Counted from the stretch's first letter, positions 17,446 through 26,900 are shown. The stretch is 64,000 nt of DNA from Cohnella sp. GbtcB17 (GCF_019091135.1 NZ_JAGXJW010000008.1:66571-130570); one strand, 5' to 3'. Numbers and translations are program-made. Notes: a model not told the origin generated them from the sequence alone.

Positions 17446-19416
17446 ATGCGATTTCGCCAGGTACATTTGGACTTCCACACGTCGGAGCTGATCGAAGGGA
17501 TCGGCTCGTCCTTTTCGGCCGAGCAGTTCCAGGCGATGCTGAAGCTCGGACATGTCGACTCGATCACGGTGTTCTCGAAATGCCACCACGGCTGGGCGTA
17601 CCATCCTTCGACCGCAAACGAGATGCACCCGCATCTGACGTTCGACTTGCTCGGCGCGCAGATCGAAGCCGCGCATGCGATCGGCGTCAAGACGCCGGTC
17701 TATCTGTCGGCAGGGCTTGACGAGAAGCTCGCCCGCGTTCATCCGGAATGGCTCGTTCGCCGCGCCGACGAATCGACGCAATGGGCGCCCGATTTCCTCT
17801 CGCCGGGCTATCACGAGTTTTGCATGAACACGCCCTATCTCGATATTCTCGTCGCCCAGATCGAGGAGGTCGTGCAGAAGTACGACGCGGACGGCATCTT
17901 TCTCGACATCGTCGGCATCCGCAAATGCTACTGCCAATTTTGCGTCCGGTCCGCGCGAGCGGAAGGCATCGACCCTCGCGACGAGATCGCGATGCGGCCT
18001 TTGCGCGAGCGAACTTACCTCCGTTATGCTGAGCGGACGAACGAGGCCGTCCACAAGCATCGTCCCGGTCTGCCGGTATTCCACAACGGTGGCCATATCC
18101 CGCAGGGCAGACGAGACCTGGCCTTCCTGAACACGCACCAGCTGGAGCTGGAATCGCTGCCGACGGGCGGCTGGGGCTACGACCACTTCCCGCTCTCCGC
18201 GCGCTACGTTCAGCAGCTCGGCCGTCCTTTTCTCGGCATGACCGGCAAGTTCCACTTGTCTTGGGGCGAATTCGGCGGCTACAAGCATCCGAACGCCCTT
18301 CGGTACGAGGCCGCGCTGAGCCTGGCAAACGGCGCGGGCTGCTCGGTCGGGGACCAGCTCCATCCAGATGGCTTGATGGACGAAGCGACGTATCGGCTGA
18401 TCGGGGCGGCTTATAAGGAAGTCGAGGAAAAAGAAGCCTGGTGCGCAGGCGCGGCGAACGTGGCCGATATCGCGATCTTCGGCGTAGAGGCATCGGGCCG
18501 ACACCGCGGCACCGGCACCAACGTCGCGGACGCCGACAAAGGCGCGGCGCGGATGCTGCTGGAGACGAACCGGCTGTTCGACGTCGTCGACTTGGAGTCG
18601 GATTGGACGGCCTATCCCGTGCTCATCCTGCCGGACCTGATCCCCGCAGACGCCGAGATCGAAGCGAAGCTCGCGGCTTACGTTGGCCAGGGCGGTCGGG
18701 TGCTCGCCACGGGAAACGCCGGCCTTCGCCCCGACGGCTCCGGCTTCGCTCTCGACTTCGGCGCGCGCTGGGTCGGCTCCAATCCGTACCGTCCGGACTA
18801 CTTCGTACCGGCAGGCCCGTTCGGTCCGGGCGAAGGCGCCTCAGCCGTCATGTACGGCGAAGGCCAGCGCATCGAAGCCGCCGGCGGACGCGTGCTCGGG
18901 TACCGCGAGAATCCGTATTTTAACCGGGACGCCTTCTCCTTCTCGTCGCACCTCCATACGCCGAACGACAGGCAGAGCCGCGAGCCCGGCATGATCGAGC
19001 ACGACGCCGGCATCTACATCGCCTGGAACGTCTTCGGCGCCTATGCCGAACACGGCAATCTCGTGCTGCGGCAGATGGTGGATTACGCGCTCGACCGCCT
19101 GCTCGCCGCCCCTACGCTCGAGACGACGCTGCCTGCGCAAGGCGTGACAACGCTGCAGGAACAGCCCGCCCATCGCCGTCTCGTTCATCACCTGCTGTAC
19201 GCCGCCCCCGTCCGTCGCGGAAAAAACGTCGAGATCGTCGAGGACCTGGTCCCGATCCGGGACGTCGCGTGCACTGTGCGCACCGACCGCCCGGTAGGAA
19301 GCGTCTACCTGGCGCCGCAGATGACCGAGCTGCCGTTCACGACGCAGGATGGCAAGGTCAGCTACACAGTCCCCGTCGTCGAATGCCACCAGATGGTCGT
19401 GCTGCAGTTCGAGTAA
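17446..19416 (+). CDS. Putative glycoside hydrolase, GHL6-like TIM barrel with GH42-type trimerisation domain
   Basis: 656 residues, cytoplasmic (no signal peptide). ATG 17446 follows AAGGGGG. The N-terminal part (1-350) resembles hypothetical glycosyl hydrolase family 6 (alpha-fucosidase/alpha-amylase-like barrels): HLDFHTSELI start, ADGIFLDIVGIRKCYC near residue 145 with an acidic strand-4 end, and conserved Cys pair CYCQFC. Residues 360-560 match the beta-galactosidase trimerisation-like fold (YVGQGGRVLATGNAG). Family members are largely uncharacterised, so the substrate is unknown. It has its own divergent AraC regulator and its 3' side runs into repeat array B. Confidence 0.75.
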   Translation: MRFRQVHLDFHTSELIEGIGSSFSAEQFQAMLKLGHVDSITVFSKCHHGWAYHPSTANEMHPHLTFDLLGAQIEAAHAIGVKTPVYLSAGLDEKLARVHPEWLVRRADESTQWAPDFLSPGYHEFCMNTPYLDILVAQIEEVVQKYDADGIFLDIVGIRKCYCQFCVRSARAEGIDPRDEIAMRPLRERTYLRYAERTNEAVHKHRPGLPVFHNGGHIPQGRRDLAFLNTHQLELESLPTGGWGYDHFPLSARYVQQLGRPFLGMTGKFHLSWGEFGGYKHPNALRYEAALSLANGAGCSVGDQLHPDGLMDEATYRLIGAAYKEVEEKEAWCAGAANVADIAIFGVEASGRHRGTGTNVADADKGAARMLLETNRLFDVVDLESDWTAYPVLILPDLIPADAEIEAKLAAYVGQGGRVLATGNAGLRPDGSGFALDFGARWVGSNPYRPDYFVPAGPFGPGEGASAVMYGEGQRIEAAGGRVLGYRENPYFNRDAFSFSSHLHTPNDRQSREPGMIEHDAGIYIAWNVFGAYAEHGNLVLRQMVDYALDRLLAAPTLETTLPAQGVTTLQEQPAHRRLVHHLLYAAPVRRGKNVEIVEDLVPIRDVACTVRTDRPVGSVYLAPQMTELPFTTQDGKVSYTVPVVECHQMVVLQFE

Positions 19417-19429
19417 CTCGGAGAAGCAG

Positions 19430-19915
19430 CTGTAAGCGAGGTTTCCGCGGCTGCAGCGCGAGATGCGAGCTCGGCGCCGGCTGTAAGCGAGAAATGTGTG
19501 CTTGCAGTGCGGATGATCAGCTGTAAGCGCGCATTCCGCGGCTGCAGCGCGAGACGCGAGCTCGACGCCGGCTGTAAGCGAGAAATGTGCGCTTGCAGAG
19601 TCGGCCGAGCAGCTGTAAGCGAGGTTTCCGCGGTTGCAGCGCGAGACGCGCGCTCGACGCCGGCTGTAAGCGAGAAAGGTGCGCTTGCAGGGCGGCCGAG
19701 CAGCTGTAAGCGAGGTTTCCGCGGTTGCAGCGCGAGATGCGAGCTCGGCGCCGGCTGTAAGCGAGAAATGTGCGCTTGCAGGGCGGCCGAGCAGCTGTAA
19801 GCGAAGCGAGGTTTCCACGGTTGTAGCGCAAGATGCGAGTTCGACGCCGGCTGTAAGCGAGAATTGTGCGCTTGCAGAGCGGAGAAGCAGCTGTAAGCGA
19901 GCATTCCGCTGGCTG
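19430..19915. repeat. Tandem composite array, family B, about 5.5 units of 91 bases
   Basis: CTGTAAGCG occurs 11 times with alternating spacing of about 51 and 40 bases (19430, 19481, 19521, 19572, 19613, 19664, 19704, 19755, 19795, 19851, 19891), so the true unit is about 91 bases. The 40-base half forms a hairpin CTGTAAGCG / CGCTTGCAG (one G-U) around AGAAATGTG. The 51-base half has a related weaker stem closing with CGGTTGCAG and a GAGCTCG segment. The array lies between the GHL6 stop codon (19416) and the terminator at 19920, so it should be transcribed as 3' UTR. One unit carries a 5-base insertion. Confidence 0.9.
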
Positions 19916-19919
19916 CCAT

Positions 19920-19973
19920 AAAAAAGATCGCCCTCCACTCGGCCAAAGGCCTTGCGGAGTCGGCGATTTTTTT
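19920..19973. terminator. Bidirectional terminator between convergent genes
   Basis: A-run plus GATCGCC pairs with GGCGAT plus a T-run, enclosing CTCC/GGAG and GGCC-AAA-GGCC. It serves the GHL6 gene on the plus strand and the alpha-1,3-glucanase gene on the minus strand. Confidence 0.85.
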
Positions 19974-20014
19974 ACTGTCTATTGACCGTATCTTTTCCTA
20001 TCAATAGACCGTAT

Positions 20015-23000
20015 CTAGTTAATCGTCAAGTTAAAGCCCGGCTGCAGGTAGTACAGGCTCGGATAGGCGACATTGCTCGTCGTGAGGCCGTTGAAGGTCG
20101 CCGAGCCATTGCCGGTGTAGGTGAAGATCGCGGCACCTTGGTGCGGTCCGGAGAAGCGCGACGTCGTGACGCCGTCCAGGCCTGTGCCGTTGATGTTGAT
20201 GTTGTTGAACACGATATTCTGGAAGCCGCCGCCGTAGCCGAACTGGATCGCGTCGCGCTGCGTGTTGAGGATATCGATGTTCGTGAACGTGACGTTGCGG
20301 ATGGCGTCGTTGGACGCTTCGAGGTCGATCGCGCCGCGCTCGCCGTTGTACAGATCCTGGCTCGTGCCGCTGTTGATGATCGTCGTGTCCGAGAATACGA
20401 TGCCGGTGTTGTTCTGGAAATGGTAGCCCGGGAACACGGTGTTCATGCGGATGCCGGAGCCGCCGACCGTGTCGACGATCAGGTTGTGGTCCGCCTTGTG
20501 GCCGCTGCCGCCGAAGAAGGCAATGCCGCCCGCGCGCCAGTTGTTCTCAATCGTGTTGTAGGAGAACGTATTGTTCACGCCAGCCGGCGCGCCGTTCGTG
20601 TCGCTGGTCCAGACGGCGAGCGCGTCGTCCCCGTTGTTGCGCAGATTGCTGTTGCGAACGATCGAGTTGCTCGTGCCCTGGGCGAAGTTGACGCCGTCGG
20701 CCAGGTTGTTGCGGATGCGGCTGTTCTCGATCGTCAGCCCGTTCGCGTAGATCGCCGGCGTATGCGCATAATCGCCGACCCAGAAGCCGCATTCGAAGTG
20801 CTCGACCCATACGTCGTGAATTGTGGAGTTCGAGCCGAAGTTATCCATGAAACCTTTGTAAATCGCATTTTGGCCGTAACGAGACCGAAGCTTGGAGTTC
20901 ATATACACGTTGCTGAAATCTAGCTTGCCGGAAATGCGCAGCGAGATACCGCCGCCCGCCGCGTTCGGGTTCGTGAACTGAATGTTCGTATGCCAGATGC
21001 CTGCGCCCGTCACGGTCAGGTTGTTGATCATATTGTTCGCCGAGCCGATCTCCCACATGCTGCTCAGGTTAAACGTGCCCTCAGGAATATACAGCGTCTT
21101 GCCCGCAGAGACGGCCGCCGTCACCGCGGATTTGAACGCCGCGAGATCATCCTGTCCGTCGTTCGCCACCGCACCGTAGTCCGTCACCGATACGGCGCCC
21201 GACGGACGCGCGATCGCTGTCGGCACCGGCTCGATCTCCAGGAAGTCGACGCCGTATTCGATGCTGTCTCCGCCCTTTTGGATCCGGATCGTATCACCGG
21301 GTTGAAGCGGCGTATCCAGCTTCCAGTGCACTTCGTCGAAGCGGAAAAGCGGACGTCCGCCGCCCGGCGCATCCGCCGGCATGTCGCCGGAGAAGTACTG
21401 CCAGTTGTAATACGACGATAGCGATACCGTCTTTACCTTCGTCCCGTTGACGTACACGTCAAGCGAGCCGTTCAGGCCCATCCCGTCGCCGGAGTCAGGC
21501 ATCGTGAAACGCATCGTGACGCCCGCGCCTCCTTGTCCCTGGCGTACGGTCCATTGCGCATAGGAGCCGTTCGACGGCAGCGCCACGTATTTTTGCCCGG
21601 ACGCTTCCGACGCGATCAGCGCCTGGTCGAAGTTCGGCGCAGCCTGAAGCGTCGCGCCGCCGCCTCTCGTCGCGTCCTCCGTGTCGTAACGGAAGTACGG
21701 CATGCTGGCACCGCGTGCCGCATAGACGGTCAGATTGGCGGTACTCGTATTGTTGGTCTGTTTGGTCGGGACTTCGTTCCCGTCCGCTGCGACCGTGGTC
21801 GTCACCGTATAGCTGCCGCTGCCCGCCGTCCACGTACCCGGGATGGCGACGTTGGCGGAAGCGCCCGCTGCGAGCGATCCGCTGTAGGAGCCGTTCAGCG
21901 TCTGGACGGTCGTGCCTGCCCCGTTTTTGATCGCAACCGAGATCGCATGAGCGCCGGCGGCCGAAGCGATTGTGCCCTGGTTTTTCAGGTTAACCGTAAA
22001 GCTGACGGCGTTGCCGACGGTCGGCGTGACCGGCGACCAGGAAGTCACGGCGACCAGATCCGAGCTGGAAACTGGCGCGACCGTAAGCGGCGCGGCGTTC
22101 GTATAGCTGTTGTTCGCTTCGTTCTGTTCGATGACGGCGTTGCTCTCGTCGACCTTGGCCGAGAGCGTATAGGATGCCGCGGTCTTGGCGCCTGCGCTCA
22201 CCGACACGTTGGCGGATGCGCCCGCGGTCAGCGCGCCGACCTGCGCGGTGCCGGCGGCGTCTCCGTTCAGGTAGAAGTTGACCGTCGTCGCCGCGGATGC
22301 CGCGGTGCCGTTGTTTTTAACGGTCGCGTTCAGCGTGATCGCATCGGTCTCGATCGGCGAGGCCGGCGACCAGGACATGCCCGAGCTCGTCAGGTCGGGA
22401 TTGGCGGCCGGCGTGCCGAACACCTGGAACTCCGCGACCTGGCCCGCAGGCGCGCCCGTATTCGCCGTAATGTTCAACTGCAGCCGCTTCACCGTCGCCG
22501 TCACGGGGATCGTCACCGTGTTGCCGGATGCGGGGTTGAACGTATACGTCTGCGAGGACACCAGATTCGAGAAAGTCGTCGTCGACTGATTGTGGCCGAG
22601 CACCTGGATTGTCTGGGTGCGTGTGCCCCACTCCGTCGCGGGGTTGAGCTTGAGTACGATGGACGTGATGTTCTGGTTGGCGCCGAAATCGAGCGTCAGC
22701 GTGCTCGGATTGCCACCGCCTTCCCAGTACGTGGCGGTGTTGTTGTCGTTCGCGTTGGTCGCCACGAAGGACTGGGTGTTCGAGGAAGCGACGATCGGCT
22801 TGCCGATCGCGATGTTGCCGCCCGGCGGCGGCGTAGCTGTCGGCGTTGCCGTTGGGGTGGCCGTAGGCGTCGCCGTCGGGGTCGCGGTTGGCGTTGCTGT
22901 CGGGGTCGCCGTAGGTGTCGCCGTCGGCGTGGAAGTCGGCGACGTGCCCGCATCCACCGTGATCTGATCCAGATTTACGTTGGCAGAATCGCCAGCGTCG

Positions 23001-23887
23001 TATTTGTAGGCGATCGTATTGCTGCCGGCGTTCAAGGTCAAAGCCTCCGTCTGCGTGGCCCAGGTGTCCCAGTTAGCCAGACTTGCGAGCGTGGTCTGAC
23101 GAATCTTGGCGCCGTTCACATAGATGGACAGCGTTCGGGCGGCGCCGTTCGCGTTGGCGTACTTCAGCGTCACGTTCCGGCTGCCCGCCGCTGCCGTGTT
23201 GACCGTGAAGGTGGTCGTCGCGCCCTGCGTCCAGTAGCCGTCGACAAAGCCGGTGCCGGCATAGCCCGCATGGTCCGTGTTCACCTTGGCGCCGCCCGAG
23301 AGCGCGGCAGACTCCGCTTGATACGTGCCCGGCGGCGGCGTTGGCGTTGGCGTAGGCGTCGGTGTCGTCCCGCTCGCGCCATAAATTTCAAGCTCAGATA
23401 GCTGAGCCGCAGGCCAGCCCGTGTTGGCGGTGAAGCTCAGACGAACGTAACGGGTCGACGCCGCCGTGAAGTTGATCGTAACCGAGTTGCCCGCTACGGC
23501 CGGATTAAACGTGTAGTTGGCGGAACCGACGATGTTGGCAAACGTCGTGCCGTTCGTACTGCCCTGAACGGCCAGCGTCTGCGTGCGCGTTTCCCAGCTT
23601 GACGGCAGCTTCAGCACGATCTGATCGATGCTGACGCTCGCGCCCAGGTCGACCTGTATCCATTGCGGAAATGCGTTGTTCGTACTCTCCCAATAGGTGC
23701 TTGCATTGCCGTCCTTCACGTTGTCGGGCGCGTACGTCTGCGATTGACCGCTCGCGGTAATCGTCTTGCCGATCGTCAGATTCGCTCCCCCGGCCGCGAA
23801 CGCGGGAGAAATGGAGCCTGCGGCCGAGATCCATCCGGTCATCAGCAATAGGAGAGCGAGCGTCCATGCTGCGTGCTTGTGTCGCAT
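20015..23887 (-). CDS. Secreted GH87 alpha-1,3-glucanase (mutanase/mycodextranase)
   Basis: 1290 residues from ATG 23887 (GAGGAGG 7 bases upstream; an earlier in-frame ATG lacks a site). Order: signal peptide (1-31), discoidin/F5-8-type domain (35-172), Thr-Pro linker, CBM6 (190-312), long (TPTA)n linker (315-355), second discoidin domain (358-493), two CARDB-like domains (498-602 and 610-722), then a beta-sandwich and right-handed beta-helix catalytic region (730-1290). Asp1064, Asp1087 and Asp1088 have the same 23/24-residue spacing as the three catalytic Asp of characterised GH87 enzymes. It would hydrolyse alpha-1,3-glucan of fungal walls or dental-type biofilms outside the cell. A cre-like site overlaps its upstream region. 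Confidence 0.92.
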   Translation of the reverse strand: MRHKHAAWTLALLLLMTGWISAAGSISPAFAAGGANLTIGKTITASGQSQTYAPDNVKDGNASTYWESTNNAFPQWIQVDLGASVSIDQIVLKLPSSWETRTQTLAVQGSTNGTTFANIVGSANYTFNPAVAGNSVTINFTAASTRYVRLSFTANTGWPAAQLSELEIYGASGTTPTPTPTPTPPPGTYQAESAALSGGAKVNTDHAGYAGTGFVDGYWTQGATTTFTVNTAAAGSRNVTLKYANANGAARTLSIYVNGAKIRQTTLASLANWDTWATQTEALTLNAGSNTIAYKYDAGDSANVNLDQITVDAGTSPTSTPTATPTATPTATPTATPTATPTATPTATPTATPPPGGNIAIGKPIVASSNTQSFVATNANDNNTATYWEGGGNPSTLTLDFGANQNITSIVLKLNPATEWGTRTQTIQVLGHNQSTTTFSNLVSSQTYTFNPASGNTVTIPVTATVKRLQLNITANTGAPAGQVAEFQVFGTPAANPDLTSSGMSWSPASPIETDAITLNATVKNNGTAASAATTVNFYLNGDAAGTAQVGALTAGASANVSVSAGAKTAASYTLSAKVDESNAVIEQNEANNSYTNAAPLTVAPVSSSDLVAVTSWSPVTPTVGNAVSFTVNLKNQGTIASAAGAHAISVAIKNGAGTTVQTLNGSYSGSLAAGASANVAIPGTWTAGSGSYTVTTTVAADGNEVPTKQTNNTSTANLTVYAARGASMPYFRYDTEDATRGGGATLQAAPNFDQALIASEASGQKYVALPSNGSYAQWTVRQGQGGAGVTMRFTMPDSGDGMGLNGSLDVYVNGTKVKTVSLSSYYNWQYFSGDMPADAPGGGRPLFRFDEVHWKLDTPLQPGDTIRIQKGGDSIEYGVDFLEIEPVPTAIARPSGAVSVTDYGAVANDGQDDLAAFKSAVTAAVSAGKTLYIPEGTFNLSSMWEIGSANNMINNLTVTGAGIWHTNIQFTNPNAAGGGISLRISGKLDFSNVYMNSKLRSRYGQNAIYKGFMDNFGSNSTIHDVWVEHFECGFWVGDYAHTPAIYANGLTIENSRIRNNLADGVNFAQGTSNSIVRNSNLRNNGDDALAVWTSDTNGAPAGVNNTFSYNTIENNWRAGGIAFFGGSGHKADHNLIVDTVGGSGIRMNTVFPGYHFQNNTGIVFSDTTIINSGTSQDLYNGERGAIDLEASNDAIRNVTFTNIDILNTQRDAIQFGYGGGFQNIVFNNININGTGLDGVTTSRFSGPHQGAAIFTYTGNGSATFNGLTTSNVAYPSLYYLQPGFNLTIN

Positions 23888-23939
23888 TATAGTCCTCCTC
23901 AAAATGGTTTTGAAGCCGATGTTGCGAAGTCTCACGGAA

Positions 23940-23953
23940 TGATAGCGGTTACA
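23940..23953 (-). promoter_or_regulatory. Candidate cre site upstream of the alpha-1,3-glucanase
   Basis: TGATAGCGGTTACA differs from the cre consensus TGWAANCGNTNWCA at one position and lies 53 bases upstream of the start codon. It overlaps a possible -10 (TATCAT on the minus strand). Glucose repression through CcpA is the usual meaning. The remaining intergenic stretch to 24125 holds a TATAAT-like hexamer (minus strand, 24044-24049) without a good -35 and nothing else recognisable. Confidence 0.5.
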
Positions 23954-24125
23954 ATTAACGTCGAACCGATCAGCTGCCGACTGCTTCGTCTACCTTGGCC
24001 TGCGTCCGTCCACCTTCCCTTCCTGAACTTAAAGTACAGCTTTATTATAGTGAGGCGCTCCCCTCGCCTATAAGGCGTGATTTTACGAAGATGGTAGTCG
24101 ATTCCAAGCACCTGCGCGATTCAAA

Positions 24126-24161
24126 CGCAAACAGGCCACCCAGAGCTTCCTGGCTGACCTG
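24126..24161 (-). terminator. Probable terminator of the FMN reductase operon
   Basis: On the minus strand CAGGTCAGCCAG pairs imperfectly with CTGGGTGGCCTG and is followed by TTTGCGTTT, about 27 bases after the stop codon at 24188. Confidence 0.5.
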
Positions 24162-24187
24162 AACAGAGCATTCGGTTTGTCGGCGAT

Positions 24188-24751
24188 TTACTGCAGCGCT
24201 TGCGACTGGTCGATCCAGCCAAGCAGCGTCTGCACATACCGTTTTAAATACTTAAGCGTCGTCTCGTCCGTCAGACGGCCGCGTTCGGCGTCGACCTTGT
24301 CCATGACCTGCGAGATATACATCTTCTGAAAAGGCAGCACCCACGCCTGCGTGGCCTCCAGCGTCTGCCGGATTTGCTGCTGAGACAGGATCGTGCCCTT
24401 CGGGCCCGGCGTGGCGCCGACGATGCCGACGGGCTTGTGAATGAGCGCGGCCGTCCGGGTCGGCGTCGACGCCCAGTCAAGCGCGTTTTTCAATACGCCG
24501 GGAATGCCCGAATTGTATTCCGGGCTCACGATCAGCAGCCCGTCCGCGCCGCGGATCGCCTCGCGATAGAGCCGCACGGCGTCGGGACCGTCGCCTGCGT
24601 CGACGTCCGCATTATACAAAGGCAAATCCGCGATCGATATGTATTCGTAAGCGGCTTCTTCCGCCAGGCCTAGCTCCGGCACGGTGGCCGCAATCATGCG
24701 ATTGTACGACTGCTCCCTCAAACTCCCCACGATAATGCCGATTTTTTTCAT
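24188..24751 (-). CDS. NADPH-dependent FMN reductase (flavodoxin-like fold)
   Basis: 187 residues from ATG 24751, 9 bases after AAGGAGG. Motifs: phosphate-binding loop GSLREQSYNR (residues 9-18) and LIVSPEYNSGIPGVLKNALDW (near 75-95), the signature of the NAD(P)H-dependent FMN reductase/quinone or azo-reductase family. It is cytoplasmic and transfers hydride to FMN, quinones or azo/chromate compounds depending on the member. It lies 66 bases downstream of the GAPDH-like gene and appears to be the last gene of a quinone-stress operon, so two-electron quinone reduction is the favoured inference. Confidence 0.88.
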   Translation of the reverse strand: MKKIGIIVGSLREQSYNRMIAATVPELGLAEEAAYEYISIADLPLYNADVDAGDGPDAVRLYREAIRGADGLLIVSPEYNSGIPGVLKNALDWASTPTRTAALIHKPVGIVGATPGPKGTILSQQQIRQTLEATQAWVLPFQKMYISQVMDKVDAERGRLTDETTLKYLKRYVQTLLGWIDQSQALQ

Positions 24752-24817
24752 CCCCATACGCCTCCTTTGATAGAGAAAGGGACGACCGCCTGACCGGCCG
24801 GCCATCCCTTCGTTGCA

Positions 24818-25816
24818 TTAGCGATTCGCGAGGTACGCCGCGACTTCGGCAAGTCTCGACGCGTAGCCCCACTCGTTGTCGTACCAGGCCGCGATCGACA
24901 CGATGTCGCCTTGTACCTGCGTCAGCGGCAGGTCGATGATCGACGAGTGCGAATCGCCGACGATGCGCGAGGACGCCCATTCGCCTTCAAGCACGTCCAG
25001 CACGCCCTTGAGCTCGCCTTCGGCCGCCGCGGCGCGGAACATGTCGTTGATCTCCTGCGCGGTGACCGGCTTGTCGGTGATCAGGTTGAGCTCGGCGATG
25101 CTGCCGGTCCGGGTCGGAATCCGGTACGCCTTGCCCGTGATCTGCAGGTCCGGCCAGATGAACTTGAGCGCCTTGGCCGCGCCGGAGGACGACGGGATAA
25201 TGTTCTCGGCTGCCGCCCACGAGTCGCGGCGGTCCTTCATCGGCTGATCCGTTAGCGACTGGGTGTTCGTGTAGGAATGGACGGTCGAGAACAGGCCGTG
25301 CTTGATGCCGTAATTCTCGCGAACTAGCTTGACGACCGGCGCCAGCGCGTTGGTCGTGCAGCTCGCCATGCTGATGATCTTGTGCTTGTCCGGATCGAAG
25401 TGGTCGAGGTTGATCCCCTTCAGCAGCACGGCGTCGCAATCGTCGAGCGTCTTGCTCGGGCCGCTGACGAGCACGCGCTTGGCGCCCCGGTCCAGGTGAA
25501 CCTGGGCGACCGAACGCGTCACGGCGCGGCCGGTGCAGTCGATGACCAGATCCACGCCGAGCGCCTGCCAGTCCGGCACTTCGCTCGCGGAATTGATGTA
25601 CTTGATGTCCCGGCCGCCGATGACGATGCTGCCTTCGCTGCCGGATACCGCCTCCGGCCACCTTTTATAATTAGTGTCGACTTCGAACAGCGCGGCCAAA
25701 GTGGCCTCGTCCTTAATGTCCGAGATCGACACCGGCACGAAAAGATTGTCTTGAAGAGCGACCCTGAGCAACTGCCTGCCGATGCGTCCGAATCCGAATA
25801 CCGCGATTTTGCCCAT
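24818..25816 (-). CDS. gap: Glyceraldehyde-3-phosphate dehydrogenase paralogue with altered active-site surroundings
   Basis: 332 residues, full length for GAPDH. ATG 25816 with GGAGGG 6 bases upstream. NAD-binding loop GFGRIGRQLLR, catalytic Cys in MASCTTNALAP (near residue 153) and catalytic His in TVHSYTNTQ (near 180) are present, with the C-terminal AWYDNEWGYASR. Two features are odd. The second Cys of the usual CTTNC motif is Ala. The loop normally reading DSxHG is DTNYKRW. It is embedded downstream of the DoxX/dioxygenase pair, not in a glycolytic operon. It may be an electrophile-tolerant isozyme or an enzyme for a related aldehyde phosphate; which one is unresolved. Confidence 0.88.
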   Translation of the reverse strand: MGKIAVFGFGRIGRQLLRVALQDNLFVPVSISDIKDEATLAALFEVDTNYKRWPEAVSGSEGSIVIGGRDIKYINSASEVPDWQALGVDLVIDCTGRAVTRSVAQVHLDRGAKRVLVSGPSKTLDDCDAVLLKGINLDHFDPDKHKIISMASCTTNALAPVVKLVRENYGIKHGLFSTVHSYTNTQSLTDQPMKDRRDSWAAAENIIPSSSGAAKALKFIWPDLQITGKAYRIPTRTGSIAELNLITDKPVTAQEINDMFRAAAAEGELKGVLDVLEGEWASSRIVGDSHSSIIDLPLTQVQGDIVSIAAWYDNEWGYASRLAEVAAYLANR

Positions 25817-25868
25817 GTTTGCCCTCCGATAGGTATGAATTTAATTTGACTGCGCGTACCTCTCCAAT

Positions 25869-26843
25869 TTACACCTTATCCGGGTCGGATTGAAGAGCCT
25901 GCGGAATTAATTCGCGCACTTCGATCGGCAGCAGGTTCGCTTCGATCTGCTCGCGGTGCGGCTCGTACCAGGAAGGGAGCATCAGCTTGCCGCCCAAAGC
26001 GTCGGCCGGCTCGTCGTTCGCGAATCCGGGCGGATCCGTCGCGATCTCGAACAGAATGCCGCCGCTCTCGCGGAAGTAGATCGCGTTGAAGTACTGGCGG
26101 TCGATGACCTCCGTCGGATGGAAGCCGGCTTCGCTGACCGTTTGCTGCCACTGTACGTGCTCTTCGAAGTCCTTCGCTCTCCAGGCGATATGGTGAATCG
26201 TGCCGGCCCCCGGCGTTCCCCACGGCATATCCGCAGTCGGCACGTCGACGATGTTGCCGATGTCGCCGAATGCCCGGAAGCGGGTGTAGCCGTCCCCTTC
26301 GCCGACGCGTTCCATGCCGAGCACATGCTCGAGGACCGCACCGGTCTGCTTGACGTTCGCGCTGAACAGGATCGCGCCGCCGAAGCCCTTGATCGCCTTA
26401 TCGGGCGTGATACCGCCAAACGACCATTCGCTGTTCGCGCCTTCTTCGCGTTCGACAAGCTCAAGGCGCAGGCCTTCATTGTCTTCGAACTGCACGAAGC
26501 TCTCGCCGAAGCGCGACGTCTTCTCGAACGAGATACCGAAGCCGGCGAGACGCTCTTCCCAGAAGCTCAAGGCGCCGACCGGCACGACGTAAGTCGTCAC
26601 GCCGACCTGGCCGCCGCCGACCCGTCCCTTGCGGGAGTTCGGATGCGGGAAGAAGGTGATGATCGTGCCGGGACTGCCGGACTTGTCGCCGAAGTAGAGG
26701 TGGTACACCTCGGGAGCGTCGAAGTTGATCGTCTTCTTGACGAGCCTAAGGCCCAGGACGCCGGCGTAGAAGTCGACGTTTTCCTGCGGGTTTCTGGCGA
26801 ATGCGGTGATATGGTGGATGCCTGCGGTTTGGATCGCGGTCAT
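25869..26843 (-). CDS. mhqO: Ring-cleaving (VOC family) dioxygenase, MhqO-like
   Basis: 324 residues. ATG 26843 after AAGGAGTGA. Two glyoxalase/bleomycin-resistance (VOC) modules are present (residues 5-130 and 150-285), each starting with a metal-ligand His region (GIHHITAFARNPQENVDFY and GTIHHIAWRAKDFEEHVQW). A Glu metal ligand lies in GGILFEIATDPPGF near residue 262. MhqO-like enzymes are thought to open hydroquinone or catechol rings. It follows the DoxX gene by 57 bases, the same pairing as mhqO-mhqP in Bacillus subtilis, so detoxification of quinones is inferred. Confidence 0.88.
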   Translation of the reverse strand: MTAIQTAGIHHITAFARNPQENVDFYAGVLGLRLVKKTINFDAPEVYHLYFGDKSGSPGTIITFFPHPNSRKGRVGGGQVGVTTYVVPVGALSFWEERLAGFGISFEKTSRFGESFVQFEDNEGLRLELVEREEGANSEWSFGGITPDKAIKGFGGAILFSANVKQTGAVLEHVLGMERVGEGDGYTRFRAFGDIGNIVDVPTADMPWGTPGAGTIHHIAWRAKDFEEHVQWQQTVSEAGFHPTEVIDRQYFNAIYFRESGGILFEIATDPPGFANDEPADALGGKLMLPSWYEPHREQIEANLLPIEVRELIPQALQSDPDKV

Positions 26844-26900
26844 GATGGAATCACTCCTTGTTTTTATTTGGGAAGCTTCGCTTCGGTTTAATTTAGTTGG

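Noticed and set aside
17302-18504. Minus-strand extension of the AraC gene at 16426 into the GHL6 gene
   Set aside because: It would be antisense to a well-supported gene; GTG 17301 has an ideal ribosome binding site.
19430-19915. Open frames on both strands within array B
   Set aside because: Repeat-driven open frames without start signals; the array lies between a stop codon and a terminator.
21533-23401. Plus-strand frame of about 620 codons opposite the alpha-1,3-glucanase
   Set aside because: Antisense shadow made of Arg/Val-rich sequence; the minus strand carries the catalytic and binding domains.
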